64,000 nt of DNA from Cryptomeria japonica (GCF_030272615.1 NC_081414.1:238611233-238675232); one strand, 5' to 3'. Shown: positions 1 through 10,677, counted from the stretch's first letter. Numbers and translations are program-made. The notes: generated from the letters alone by a model not told the origin.

Positions 1-813
1 ATTTACCGCTCGAGGTCGTTCCCAAGAGTATCGATCCCTTGGCAGGCCTCTCTTAAAAAGATAAAATTTTGAGTGTTACTAACACTTTTCTCTTGCACCT
101 AGGACCACGAAAGCCAAGGGAGAGGATAGTGTGTGTTAGAAGTAGGTCCACTCGACTGACTTTTGTGCACAAGCGTGCCAAACACGAATTTCACTTGTTC
201 CTTTTAATCCAGCATTTGCAAATGTGATCTAACTATTTGGAGATGTTGCTCCAACAGCCATGGTGTTCTTTTTAGCTTCAAAGCAATATGTTTTGTAATC
301 TAGAATTGAGAAATCCTGGTCAACTTAATGAAAAACACGTTTTGCTTTGAAGGAAAATTTTTGTTTTTGCCAAAAATAAAGACAAGTGGATTGTTCTTTT
401 TACTGCACCAAAAATTGAAGTGTGGATTGTGATTTTTAAGTCCCAATTGATGCAAGAAAGAAAGTTTGTTTTGTTGATTTTAAGCACCAAAACAAAATGT
501 ATCCCTAACTAGAAAACAATGAAAAACTGTTTGTTTTTTTTTTTGTTTTTTTTAAGCACTAAATGAAATTTTTTTTTTGTGATTTTTGTTGTGTTGTTAA
601 CCTGCACAAAGAAAAGAAACAAGTTAATAAAATCAATGCTCAAAGGGGGGCTTCCACAAGCCTAATTTTTGATTTTTCGGTTACAAATTTTACAAATCCT
701 GATCCTGAAATGCCCTGAAATTTGATTAAGTCTGAAATTTGGAGGATCTTCCAAAAACTAGATTTTGCATTTCAACTCCTAGAGGTCTGAAACCCCTCTC
801 AAACATCCTGAAA

Positions 814-900
814 GTATATATGGAATATAACTTAAAGTATAAGAAAGAGAAAAGATAAGAGGAAATGTCACTTATACTTTAATGTTATATTCCATATATA
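814..900. other. Strong hairpin in the retroelement leader
   Basis: Left arm 814-843 and right arm 871-900 are almost perfect reverse complements (about 30 bp; one extra base and one mismatch around the TAACTTAAAG/CTTTAATGTTA part), with a purine-rich loop of about 27 nt. A sequence like CACAAGCCTA occurs on both sides (655-664 and 910-919), so the hairpin may be an inserted module. Confidence 0.75.
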
Positions 901-972
901 TTCTACCTCCCACAAGCCTAAAAAAAAAATTTATTGGTTACAAGGCCTTTTTTTATAACGTTCTGTTGCAAT

Positions 973-1246
973 AGCGCTAGTCTGTGTTTTTGCAGAAGCG
1001 CTGATTCATGCAATAGCGCTAGTCTGCATGAGCAGAAGCGCTAATTTAAACGGTAGCGCTGAAAGAAGAGAAAAATCCGAGAAGACAAAAGCGCTAGAAA
1101 TGTGTCAATAGCGCTGAAACTGTGACAATAGCGCTAGAATGTTTCCAATAGCGCTGAAACATTTTCAATAGCGCTACTTTATGGTCAATAGCGCTAAAAG
1201 AAATTTTTCAATAGCGCTAAAACGCATTCAATAGCACCGAAGCGCG
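973..1246 (-). repeat. Array of 12 AGCGCT palindromes with ~20-bp period
   Basis: Perfect AGCGCT starts at 973, 997, 1015, 1037, 1055, 1090, 1110, 1130, 1150, 1170, 1190 and 1213; two decayed versions follow at 1233 (AGCACC) and 1241 (AGCGCG). From 1110 to 1190 the spacing is exactly 20 bp. Most units read CAATAGCGCT with variable A/T-rich spacers, so only the core and the spacing are conserved. The hexamer is its own reverse complement. The array begins about 65 nt downstream of the primer-binding site in element orientation. Confidence 0.9.
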
Positions 1247-1311
1247 ACCTGTGTGGCAATTTCAACAAGAAAAATGTTAATTTCAAAAAAATCAATCAGA
1301 AGGTTGCGTGT

Positions 1312-1333
1312 TCGGTTCACGTCGGGTTCACCA
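1312..1333 (-). other. Primer-binding site
   Basis: Minus strand reads TGGTGAACCCGACGTGAACC, two bases inside the LTR end. It begins TGG, complementary to a tRNA 3' CCA, and contains a T-loop-like GGTTCA on the complement. The tRNA species was not identified. Confidence 0.65.
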
Positions 1334-1790
1334 AATGATGCCCTCCTAAATGGCACAATTGTTAGTTCAAGATCAAACAACACAAAACACACAAGATGTT
1401 AGAGTTAGTCAATCAAAAACCAAAACAAATGAAGGCATTCCAAGAGAGATACTAAAAACACATGCTAATGAATCTAACTAAAGAAGTAAAGACAAAGAGA
1501 CATCTCCAACTATCTCTTAGCATGAGATTAACTCCTTCTCCCTTGTTCCTCTCCTCTCCAAGTTCCAAAATAGTGTAGCTCTCAGCAGCTTTTTGCACTA
1601 TGGATGCTTATGGAGGATTGAGATTGTAGAATAGCTCCCAAACATGAAATGAAAAGCTATTTTAATACTAAAATGATGTGTTTTAACCAAAAAAGACAAT
1701 ATTTAGTTATGCTATGCTAAATGCTCTCTAAAATGGCTATAGTCTAAATGCATACAAGTTTTCAGGATCTGGATTATGAAGGAATGGGCT

Positions 1791-1800
1791 CTATTTATAG
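1791..1800 (-). promoter_or_regulatory. LTR TATA box
   Basis: CTATAAATAG on the minus strand. The same sequence sits at the equivalent place in the related solo LTR (62111-62120), flanked by similar bases. A TGACAAGTGTCA near-palindrome lies about 100 bp upstream of it (1899-1910). Confidence 0.65.
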
Positions 1801-2647
1801 GAAAAATGGAGCAATGGATGGCCAGGATTGAATGGTTTAATCAAGGGTCAAGCTTGAAAGTTGGGGATCCATGTGCACAATTGGCACCAATAAAATAATG
1901 ACAAGTGTCAACACAGGATTGGGTTGAAAGAAGAGGTTGGAGGCATTAAAGGCCTGAGAAGACCTCATGGTTATCTAAAGGCTAAGGGTCAAGCCTAAAT
2001 TAGGATTACCCACTGGATTAGGAGTTAATCCAAGGATAAACCTTTGTGCAAATGATTAAGAGATAATCATGGTCAAAGTATTAAATGCTTGATGAGACCT
2101 TTGTGGTTGGATAGAGGTTGAGTCAAACAAATGTTTTAACCATGTGGGAGGGTTGAATTAACCATTAATGGTTATTGGAGACTTTGGGGAATTAAGTGGT
2201 TGAAAGTTGGAAGCCTTTAATGGTTTTCAAAGACTTTGGGGTTTTTGAGAAGTCACTCCATTTTTCTTAGGAATGTGACAAAGTTTAGAAGATGGTTTTA
2301 GGCTAATTAGGAAGGGGTTAGAAGAATCTAGAAGGGGATTAGGTTTTGCAAGTGGATTTGGTGGGTGAGGGAAAATAGGATTTTATTAAAATAAAAATTC
2401 ATTTATTTCAATAATGTGTGCAAGTTGCATTTGTAGGAAAATGCAAGTGGGGGGGGTTTTAAAATGATTTAAATAAATGTTAATTTATTTAAAAGAGGAA
2501 AAGGGGGATTTAATTAAATAAATTGATTTTATTTATTTAATTGATGGGAATTGGATTTAATGAATTAATTAAAATAAATTGAATAATTTATTTAATTAAT
2601 AGAAGAATGTTTGGGGATGAATTAATTAAATATTAATTTAATTAATT

Positions 2648-2753
2648 GATGGCTAGTGGATTTTTAATCAAATAAATACGAAATATTCATTTAATTAATT
2701 GATGGCTAGTGGATTTTTAATCAAATAAATACGAAATATTCATTTAATTAAAA
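2648..2753. repeat. 53-bp tandem duplication in the LTR
   Basis: The unit starting GATGGCTAGTGG occurs at 2648 and again at 2701 with essentially no differences. The related solo LTR has one copy, so the duplication is specific to this LTR and recent. Confidence 0.85.
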
Positions 2754-2775
2754 TGGACAGATTTATGTGACTACA

Positions 2776-2875
2776 ATTTCAAAGAAGATTATTTTGTAAA
2801 TTGTATTTTTATTTAAAAAAAAGAAGATATTTTCTACTTGAATTTTTCAATTACTTTAAACAAATGTCAATTGTT
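2776..2875. repeat. Dispersed repeat segment flanking the LTR
   Basis: Starting at ATTTCAAAGAAG directly after the LTR end, about 95 bp closely resemble 20699-20795 and its copies near 35323 and 55433. There the segment is preceded by unrelated sequence, so the left-edge element seems to have inserted at the edge of an older repeat. Confidence 0.55.
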
Positions 2876-2884
2876 TTTGATAAA

Positions 2885-4760
2885 GATAAACAAGTTTTAC
2901 ATGGACTCAAAACCTAAAGTTTTACAAAACCTGGCCATCAGCCAATAAAACAGAAAAAAACAACAAAATAGGGGAACACCCCAAATCAAACACAAAAGCA
3001 AAAAGAAAAAACAACCAACAAAATAAAACATAGACAAACACTCAGTTAAGAGAGTGCACCAGCTCTGTGTTCTTCTAGATGGTAGCCTTGTTGATTGCCT
3101 CCAATTCCTCCATAATGAACCTGGAGGTACCCTTATTGTTGCTCATGCTTCTGGTCCTGGAACTAGGGCCCATCGTTTTATTGCCACCAACAATAGAGTC
3201 TTCACTACCCAAATATTTCTTTCTATTACTGTCATCAGGGTCACCATCAATAGGATTGGATCTATACTCCGCCACCATGACATTGATCTTGTCCAGCCCC
3301 TCCATACTATTATTCATGGCCTCCTTACTTATGTCAACCAAATTCTCAAGATTATTCTTGATTTCCTCCATAGACAGCTCAACCTTCTCAATTCTTTGCT
3401 CATGTTTATATTTCATAACCTTGATGTCATGGGAAAGCTTCTGGGTCATGATCATGAGCTTCTCAAATTTCCTAGGCTTAGGCGATAATGAAGATATCAA
3501 TTATCTCCTTAATCCCCTCTTTAAGGGTATCAATCTCCTTCCCCACCCACTTCCAGCAATTCTCCTGGATTCTAGTTGCTTCCATCAACAAATTCATCAG
3601 AGAACTATACTTCTGTAAACCACCATCCACATCTTTAGGTAGAGTCCCTTGCTTCTCCTTCAAGAAATTAAGAGGAATGTCCAATTTGATTTCCTAGTCC
3701 AAGGTCTTGGGAGCATAGTATTTAGCAACCAACTTCTTCTTTTTGGAATAAGGCTCAATTTTAGAAATCATCTTCCTGGTCAATTTATATTTACTTGCAG
3801 CCCATTTGGGGGGTCTTGCTGCTATGGGTTACAGAAGTGACCAACATCTCACCCTCTTCAACTGGCTTATAATCAAGGTCGAAAAGGGGTTTGGCACTCC
3901 CACTATCCTCCATCTCCATGTCTGAATCAAAGACATCTTGAACATTAGTATTAGGGATTTGGCCTTTCTTAGAGAGAAAGAGCTCAACTTCAAGGGCTTT
4001 GGTATACTCCATAATGAGCACAATAAGTCCTTCATGGAGGACCGAGTTATTGGGGTTCTCAGCATGTTTTTCAAGACTATTCTCCGCAAAATGGTTAGAA
4101 TGGGTAGCCAAAGGGAGCACTATCATAGAAACCAACAGACCCATATGATTCCTAGCCACTCCCCCACACCTAGTCGACCTAGGATTACCTTTAGTTGTCC
4201 TATCCACATTGATTTCGATCCATCCCATGGGGGGGATTCTATAGAACATTTTGTCTGTATTGTTTAATTTTGTGCATAGGAATGGATATATTCTAGCCAA
4301 TTATGTCATCATCTGATAGTATCCCACTCCTCCTAGAGAGTAGGGAGGGGATGGTCATTCCTTCTACTGGGGCAGGAGTGAAGAAAATTCTTCTTGATAG
4401 CTTTTCTGATTCTAATAGCCATAACAAGCCCAGGAGATTTCAAATCTCTAAAAACTCTATTGTTTCTTTCTTTCCAAATACCCCAAGGAATATGAGGAAG
4501 AGCCATGTTCTAGAGGACTCCCAAAGCCTGATTGTCAAAGGGGCACTTCCTTTCAAACCATAGCCTTTGAAAAGAATCAAGGAAGAAACTCCAGATATCC
4601 ATGGCAAAAGAGAAGTGTAGCAAAAGGTGACCAAAATTTTCCTTTGCTTCTTTGCATAGGAAGCATCTATTAGTAATAGGGAGACCTCTTTTATAAAGGT
4701 TGTCAACGGTATATATCTTACCCTACATGAAAAGCCAAAAAAAGATGTTAATTTTCAGAA
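2885..4760 (-). pseudogene. LINE 3' part: zinc-binding RT-associated domain, RNase H, C-terminal tail
   Basis: On the minus strand, 4740-4550 encodes a zf-RVT-type module: CFLC, then HLLLH, then DIW. Next, 4240-3950 encodes an RNase H start (GWIEINVD, then KGNP, CGGVARNH) in which the expected DGA/DGS reads DRT, so a catalytic region is damaged. It is followed by a SDMEMED acidic stretch (about 3930-3910) and a lysine/glutamate-rich coiled-coil tail (3500-3075). 3054-2885 resembles a LINE 3' UTR and ends in an ATCAAAAAC-like tail. Reverse transcriptase and endonuclease are absent, so this is a 5'-truncated, non-functional LINE. Stops and frame changes separate the modules. Confidence 0.75.
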
Positions 4761-5330
4761 TTAAAAGCTTATTCCAGATGTCAATTGTTAACAACATATT
4801 TCCTATTATATTCTTCTCTTAATCACACAAAAAATTGAGAATAAAGCTATATATTATAATCTAAATCAATAGGCTATAGAGAGATCAAAGAAGTGTGTTG
4901 GAATATGGAAACCAATCATTAAGAATAATACATTTTTAGTCCCAAATTTGTATCCCTTCATCCATCACAACTCATGCTAAAGGATAATTCAAAGCCCAAG
5001 GTAAATAAGCCCTAAGAATATGAGTAAATATTAAGTATATTATTCATTATATGTTGCTATTAGTTTGAAATATATTGATGCAATTCTAGGAGGAATTCTC
5101 ATGAATGATTAAATCCATAAATCAACACCCTTAAAGTAAACCTTAGTACAACAAGAACCATGAAAGGGGAAGATTGAGTGAAAGGAAGAAGCATTCTCTT
5201 ACCACATAAAGGAGAGTGAATAATATATTTTTGGCATTGTAGAAGTTGTATCAACAACAATAATGAATAATAGTTTTTATATGTAAGTTTTTTGAAAATG
5301 TGCTTTGCAAGGGGTGGGTGGGAACTATCT
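4761..5330. other. Spacer holding a block shared with 59.83-60.07 kb
   Basis: No gene is seen. About 4975-5235 resembles 59830-60075 in order and orientation (shared CCTAAGAATATGAG-like, GTTGCTA, CACCCTTAAA and AACCATGA...GGGAAGATTGAG blocks). In both places it lies just upstream of a minus-strand LINE RNase H region, so it is probably part of the same element family. At 59.8 kb the zf-RVT module between them has been lost. Confidence 0.6.
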
Positions 5331-7960
5331 AGTGTAGACTAGAAGAATATTGGGAAGGATGATGTTGATACTAAGGGTTTGGCTGCATATGGGATTCTAG
5401 ACTCTTTGCAAGTGTAACCCTCAAAGGAATCTCATGTTGACTGTCACTGCTTGTTTGGTTGCATATGAGATTGTGTTGTATGAAAGCCCATGTAATGGGG
5501 GTGGGACCTTCTCAGGTTCTTCTATTCCCTCAATGAAATATTTTAGTGGGGATGCTATTGGTAGTGGGCCCACTCCCTCCTCAATGGAAACAATTAGTAA
5601 CATTTCCCTAGGGAGTTAGAAGGATCTTTTTAACAATGGTCAGTTCATGACCATAGATGGGGTGTCTATTGACTAATCTGAGAATGGAATGTGTGTGAAT
5701 ATAAAATAACCCCCCTTGAACAGAACCTTAGCTAAGATGGAGAACACCTTGGTTAGTAATTTTGTGGGTAGAAATGTGGAGATTACCTCAGTTTGAAAGT
5801 AGACAGTTGCAAGATTTGTGATTAACTCCTTTGGTAGTATTTTTGTACAAAAGAAAGCCTTGAACGACTAGATTAAATCCTTACAAAAGGAAAAGGAGAT
5901 CTTAGGTGCCTCCTCAGATAGATTGGATTATGAAAAGTCTATTTTGGAAAAAAATCATAATATTTTTATCAAAGAAGAATTTTATTGAAAATAGAGTTCT
6001 AGAGTTCAATGGGTTAAGAAGATAGGCTATTCCTAACATTATTGACCTTGATGATTTGAATTTTCTAGAGTGCAAATTATCTAGTGATGAAGTAAAGGAA
6101 ATGATATTCTCCTTTGGCTCTTCAAATCCTTGAGTCTAGTTGGTTTTAGCACTTTTTTCATTCAAGAGTTATGAAATATAATAGATTTGGATAATTCCCT
6201 AGCTACGAGAGAATCTATGTCATCGATATTTGTCCTGAAAGAGATTAATAAAATCTTTATTGTTTTAGTCCCTTAGAAATTGGGTGTCAATCATATGTCT
6301 TATTTTACGCCCAATAGTCTATGTAATACCTTGTATATAATATTTTCCAATCTCCTTGTTAATAGAATAAGCCTTTCTTGGATAAGTAGATCCATATTAA
6401 TGAGAAGGGTTTTGTTTTAGGTCTTAAATTTTTGACATTGTTCTTGTTATCCATGAAACTCTCAACTCTATGGAGAACAACTGAACAGAGGGTACAATCT
6501 TGAAACTAGACATCTCTAAATCTTACAATATGGTTTCATGGCCCTTTCTTTTCTTGGTGCTTAGTAATTTTTTTTTAAGGGTAAATTCTTAAATTTTATT
6601 TAGGTATTCTTAAAGAACCCTATGTTTTTGGTGCTAGTCAATGGTTCCCCCAAGGTCTTTTCTCTTCTTTTGGTTGCCTCAAGAAGTGAGACCCCTTCTT
6701 CCCTATCTCTTCATTGTCATGGTGTATATTCTAGAGAAAAATATCAATCTTTGTTTCCACCAAGATATTCTTAAAGGGATCAAACCATCTTCTACCCCTT
6801 TTGTGGTCTCCCATTAGCAATTTATGGATGACATAATTTTTTTTCACTCAATTTTGATGGTAGAGACAAAAGGTTGGTGTTATATCCTCTCAGATTATGC
6901 TCATGCTTTGAGGTAAAAAATTAAATTGGATAAGAATGTTCTCTACTTTATGAATGTCCCCCAAAATATCTAGAACAAAATTACCATGATTTTGAAATGT
7001 CAAATTACTAGCCTCCCATCTTTTTATCTGGGCTTACCTTTAACTACTAGGAAGGTGGAGGAGTTAGTCTAGAATAGGCTTGATGAAAGAATCTAGAGAA
7101 AATTTGTATGTTGGAAAGGCATTATTCAAACTAATGTTAGGAAAATCCAATTACTAAAGACATATCTCCAAAGTACCTCAATTTATCTCATATCCCTTTT
7201 CCATCTTCTAGCATCATGGGCTAAGAATCTACATCAATGTAAAAAATGATTCCTTTCATTTAGTGTAGAACAAACAAATAGGATGTCTCTACTTTATTGG
7301 GAAATATTTTCTATAATAAAAGGTCTGGTGGGCTCAGTTTTAGGGATTCTTGTTCCTTAAGTTTGGCCCTTTTTGTGAAGATTAGGTGGATACTTTTGTT
7401 GATTAATTCTAACTAGTTGATAATCATGAAGAAAAAAAATACTCATGAAAGGGTTAATTATTCTTTTTTGTTCTTTGGTATCCTTCCTAGAGGATCTCGT
7501 GTCTAAAATAATCTTCTTAAGACTACAAAATTGCTTGAAAAGGGTATCCTATGGTAGGTTAGTAATGGAAATATTGTAAGATTACAAAAAGATCCATGGG
7601 TGTCCTCTATCCCCTTGGAGTTTCACCTCATTTGCTTGACTATTCAATGAGTTTTATTGGCCAAATATAGGAAATATAGGAGCTATATAATAGTGACTAA
7701 TAGATTCCTAAGTCTTCCCCTCTGATGTGGAGAATGAATCCAATGGAGTTTGATCTTCAGTTAAGAATGATTGGTGTGGATCTTCTTAGGATACTTAATA
7801 GAAACACCTTTTTCAAATTGGATGATGAAGATAAGTTAATCTAGGATTCCTCCAAAAATGGTAAGTTCTCGATCAATTTAGGATTTGAAATTGCTGTTTC
7901 ATTCCCCTCCCCCACCCTCTTTAGTTACATAGTGTGGAATGAGTGGAGATTAAAAATCAT
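5331..7960 (+). pseudogene. LINE reverse transcriptase pseudogene
   Basis: Stop codons and frameshifts break the reading frame, but plus-strand fragments follow L1-type RT order: an NSLCNTLYIIFSNLLVNRI-like segment near 6310-6370; the RT motif C region QFMDDIIFFHS at 6818-6850 (FADD changed to FMDD, metal-binding DD retained); SLPSFYLGLPLTTRK near 7010; and KIQLLKTYLQSTSIYLISLF near 7150, matching the LINE thumb. Downstream LIxDSSKNGKFSI near 7850 is typical of the region before the zf-RVT domain. It ends abruptly near 7960. Opposite in orientation to the LINE at 2.9-4.8 kb. Non-functional. Confidence 0.75.
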
Positions 7961-9036
7961 GCACTAAATTGAGATTCTATATAAGTCATTTGTATTTATT
8001 TTCTTTATAGAAGCATTAGTTCCACTTTATAGAATATAGATTATAATCATAATTATTTCTCCTTCATTAGAAGCTACCCGATTCGCCTCTGAAAGGGTGA
8101 TAATCTTTGTACAAGAGAGATAGTAACTCTCCCAAGACACTTTCCATATTGCGCCCCCATTAGCATTTGGAGTCAGATAATACAGCATTGAGAATCCATT
8201 GCATGAGACTCAGTGGTCGTATTTTGATTAGCTATCGGGTGTGTACCTAAGCTTGCAAGCAAAGGTTTTCTCTCCTCAGCCAACTTCCTTAGGGTTTATC
8301 ATGCTTGAAGTCACTTATCGCATCATGTGTTTTCTATGTATTCATCCCTAAATTAAAAAATGAGACATCTAAAACTAGAAAACATAAGCAAAATATCAAA
8401 ATTCACTAATCGAAATTTGGCAAAACAAAACATATTTTTCATTATCCTGTTCTCTGCCGTATGAGTCAAGTGATCTATCGTACGAGGAATCTATTTTGTC
8501 GTATGGTTCATAAAGTTTTGTTGTACGAGTATCTTCTCTTTGAAAGGAAATTTCTGATTTGTCATCTGGTCTTGTATCTTTTGTCATATGGTTCATGAAC
8601 TATTGTCGCATGAGTCTCTATTTTTATCAATCTAGAGCTACTGCTTTGCATGACTTTTTCAGGTCTGTCATTTTGCTTGATCAATTTACAGTAATCACAA
8701 ACATCTAATATCTATTGTTCAGTGCTTAAATTGCATACTTGGTTTACTTGATCAAGTTATCACCTGTCAAATCAAATTCTAGAAATATACACTTTAAGCT
8801 TTCAAGTGCTCGCCCTCAACAAGTTCAAAATCTAAACATCTCAAAGAGCATTATCAACCTTTTTGGTAAACTGATCACTCAAAAATAGTTTCTTATCAGG
8901 ATCAATCATCCTTTATCACAAAACTGAAACATTCGGTCAGGATAATCTTGTCCCACATCATAGGATATATCATTCCTATTGGACTTGGTTTTATCAAATC
9001 ATCATCATTGCACTCCTAAACCGAAGATCGAAAAAC
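7961..9036 (+). other. 5' non-coding part of the gypsy element (leader, possible LTR end)
   Basis: No open frame of note on the plus strand. A TTGCGCCCCCATTAGC sequence near 8146-8163, followed by TTTGGAGTCAG, looks like a decayed primer-binding site and leader, but no 5' LTR matching the 3' LTR at 13.8 kb could be recognised, so the left boundary is unresolved. A periodic near-palindrome array lies at 8457-8615. Confidence 0.4.
8457..8615. repeat. ~21-bp periodic array of TCGTAYGA-like near-palindromes
   Basis: Variants of TCGTAYGAG/TCGTATGG occur near 8458, 8479, 8499, 8521, 8561, 8583 and 8606. Intervals are 20-23 bp, with one missing slot of 40 bp. TCGTACGA at 8479 and CATATG at 8585 are perfect palindromes; other units are one base off. 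The spacers are not conserved. It lies between the presumed leader start and the gag frame of the 8-15 kb gypsy element. Confidence 0.65.
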
Positions 9037-9963
9037 TTGCAAACTTTTAAACACTTGAATCATCTTTACATGTCCTATCATTCTAGCATATCTACATTGA
9101 CCGTTGATCACTTATCAAGACAACTTTTAGACAATCAAACCCCTAAAATGGAAACAGAAACATTTGAAATAGTTGAAAACCATATCAACATGACATACCA
9201 AAGCAAAATACAAGTAACAAGTCAACATATCAAACCAATCAAACAAGTTCAAAATCAAAATCCAACTATGTTAAAACCTCACAAGGATTCAAATACATCT
9301 CAAAATAAAGGTGGCTCTTTTATGCAACTCTTAAAAAGATAGCTAAAGGACTTGGCTAAAGAAGATCAAAATCATGCACCTATGTCTAGCAATGGCTCAT
9401 CCCCCTATAAACAAATTGACTCTCTAAAGGCATCTATTCCTACACCTCCTAAAATCTTGCACGAATCTTCCATAGCATCATCACCAAAGAATATATCCAA
9501 AGATGAAGTTCCCCAAGGGATATCCATAATTGCCATCAAACCTATTTCAGAGGATCATATTCAAAGCCTATCTCCTTCATATCCAAGCATTAATTCATTG
9601 CAGCATCCCCATAACGCTCCCTTTCAAATTGAAGTCCTTATTCATAGAACACTTGTTAAATGTATCCTGATAGATGGGGGAGCTGGCTTGAACATTTTCT
9701 CTTTGAGTCTTGTCCATGCTCTAGGTTATTCAAAAGATATAGTTGATCCCCAGAAAAGGATAAAAATCAATGCATATGGTGAAGAAGAACATTACTCTAA
9801 AGGAATTGTGGTATTATCCCTCAGAGTGGGACCTTTGCAAAAAGACACAACATGCCAAGTTCTAGACATGGACCTACCATACAACATACTCTTGGGGAGA
9901 CCATCGATACAAGATATACAAGCTATTACATCAACATGTCATCGGTGCTTAAAATTTCCTTGA
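9037..9963 (+). pseudogene. Gypsy polyprotein: Gag tail and aspartic protease
   Basis: One frame runs from 9037 to 9963 with a single in-frame stop (TAG at 9340-9342). The first part is Lys/Gln/Ser-rich, as in a Gag/protease linker. The second part is a retropepsin: IEVLIHRTLVKCILIDGGAG (about 9628-9685) places the catalytic triad as D-G-G where D-S/T-G is usual, followed by NIFSLSLVHALGY and the closing DLPYNILLGRPSI (about 9868-9912), the usual I-L-G-R end of the fold. With Thr/Ser replaced by Gly next to the catalytic Asp, activity is doubtful. The same frame continues, with stops, into RNase H and integrase. Confidence 0.8.
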
Positions 9964-10677
9964 AATGTATAGGAAATCACAATATCAATAGACTCAAATC
10001 CATTGCAGTGTAATAATCTGAAATCAGCTCAAGAGGTCAGTGTTTCAAATAATAGGGAGGCAATACCTTCACACACACAATCCAAGGAACCATAATTTGC
10101 ATCAATTCTATCAAACATGGAAAAAAAAATGCAGCTGAAAGATCAAGGGATTGGAGAATACTCACTCTCAGGGACAAAAAAAGAAGAGCAACTCGAAATT
10201 GAAAGAGAAGAAGCAGATGTAGAATTCGATGTAGTTCATACGTATGCAGAGAAAATGTTAGGAACTAACCTACTTGAATCAGAATAATATTTAGTTGACA
10301 TGGAATTAATCAAGGACGATTAGGAGTTTCTTATGCAAGGTCATTCTAACGAGATTATCATTCTAGACATGGATATACATATTGAAATCTCTAATATCTC
10401 TATCATGACCCCAAATATCTTTGACATAATTCAACATGAGGACCCTTTATCCTTCATCCCTCCTGAGCCTATGGACTGGGAAAATGAAGGACATACCACC
10501 AATGATACCTTTCCTAATGACCATGCCATATCCTTATATCTTAATGAAATCAAACCCGCGACAACTTTCACTAGGGATTCTACTAATGTATCTTCCAGTC
10601 AAGTGTGTGTTAAATCTCCTAGTTGCAAAAGTTAAAATCAAGAAAACAATATCAGGTATAATACTGAAAACCATTTA
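9964..10677 (+). pseudogene. Gypsy polyprotein linker between protease and RT
   Basis: It stays in the same frame as the protease, with several stops. NPLQCNNLKSAQE and the acidic EEQLEIEREEADVEF stretch are typical low-complexity linker between protease and reverse transcriptase in plant gypsy elements. 10333-10635 is a stop-free 100-codon piece of it. No catalytic domain is present. Confidence 0.6.

Larger units (their letters stand above)
1..2775 (-). mobile_element. 5' end of a Ty3/gypsy-type LTR retrotransposon (runs off left edge)
   Basis: Read on the minus strand, this is an LTR (2775 down to 1336), a two-base spacer, a primer-binding-site-like sequence (1333-1312) and a non-coding leader that continues past base 1. 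No Gag or Pol reading frame is visible in the 1.3 kb of leader present, so the coding part must lie outside the window. The LTR has a relative at 61587-63122. The leader carries a periodic AGCGCT array and a strong hairpin, annotated separately. Assignment to gypsy rather than copia rests on the leader and LTR style, not on protein sequence, and is an inference. Confidence 0.7.
1336..2775 (-). repeat. 5' LTR of the left-edge element (1440 bp)
   Basis: On the plus strand it starts TGATGCCC and ends GACTACA, the canonical TG...CA termini. It aligns along its length with the solo LTR at 61587-63122: the CTCCCTTGTTC/CCTCTCCAAG block, the TATA block and the AT-rich TTAATTAA-rich U3 all recur in the same order. 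The inner end abuts a primer-binding site. U3 is about 980 bp and R-U5 about 450 bp, judged from the TATA position. Confidence 0.85.

Noticed and set aside
973-1246. AGCGCT array as a CRISPR array
   Set aside because: Repeats are only six conserved bases and spacers of about 14 nt are too short; the context is a plant retroelement leader.
3079-3618. 179-codon plus-strand frame opposite the LINE tail
   Set aside because: It is the complement of a better-supported minus-strand coiled-coil tail.
8148-8165. Primer-binding site and 5' LTR for the 8-15 kb gypsy element
   Set aside because: Sequence is suggestive only, and no region left of it matches the 3' LTR at 13.8 kb; kept only as a low-confidence remark.
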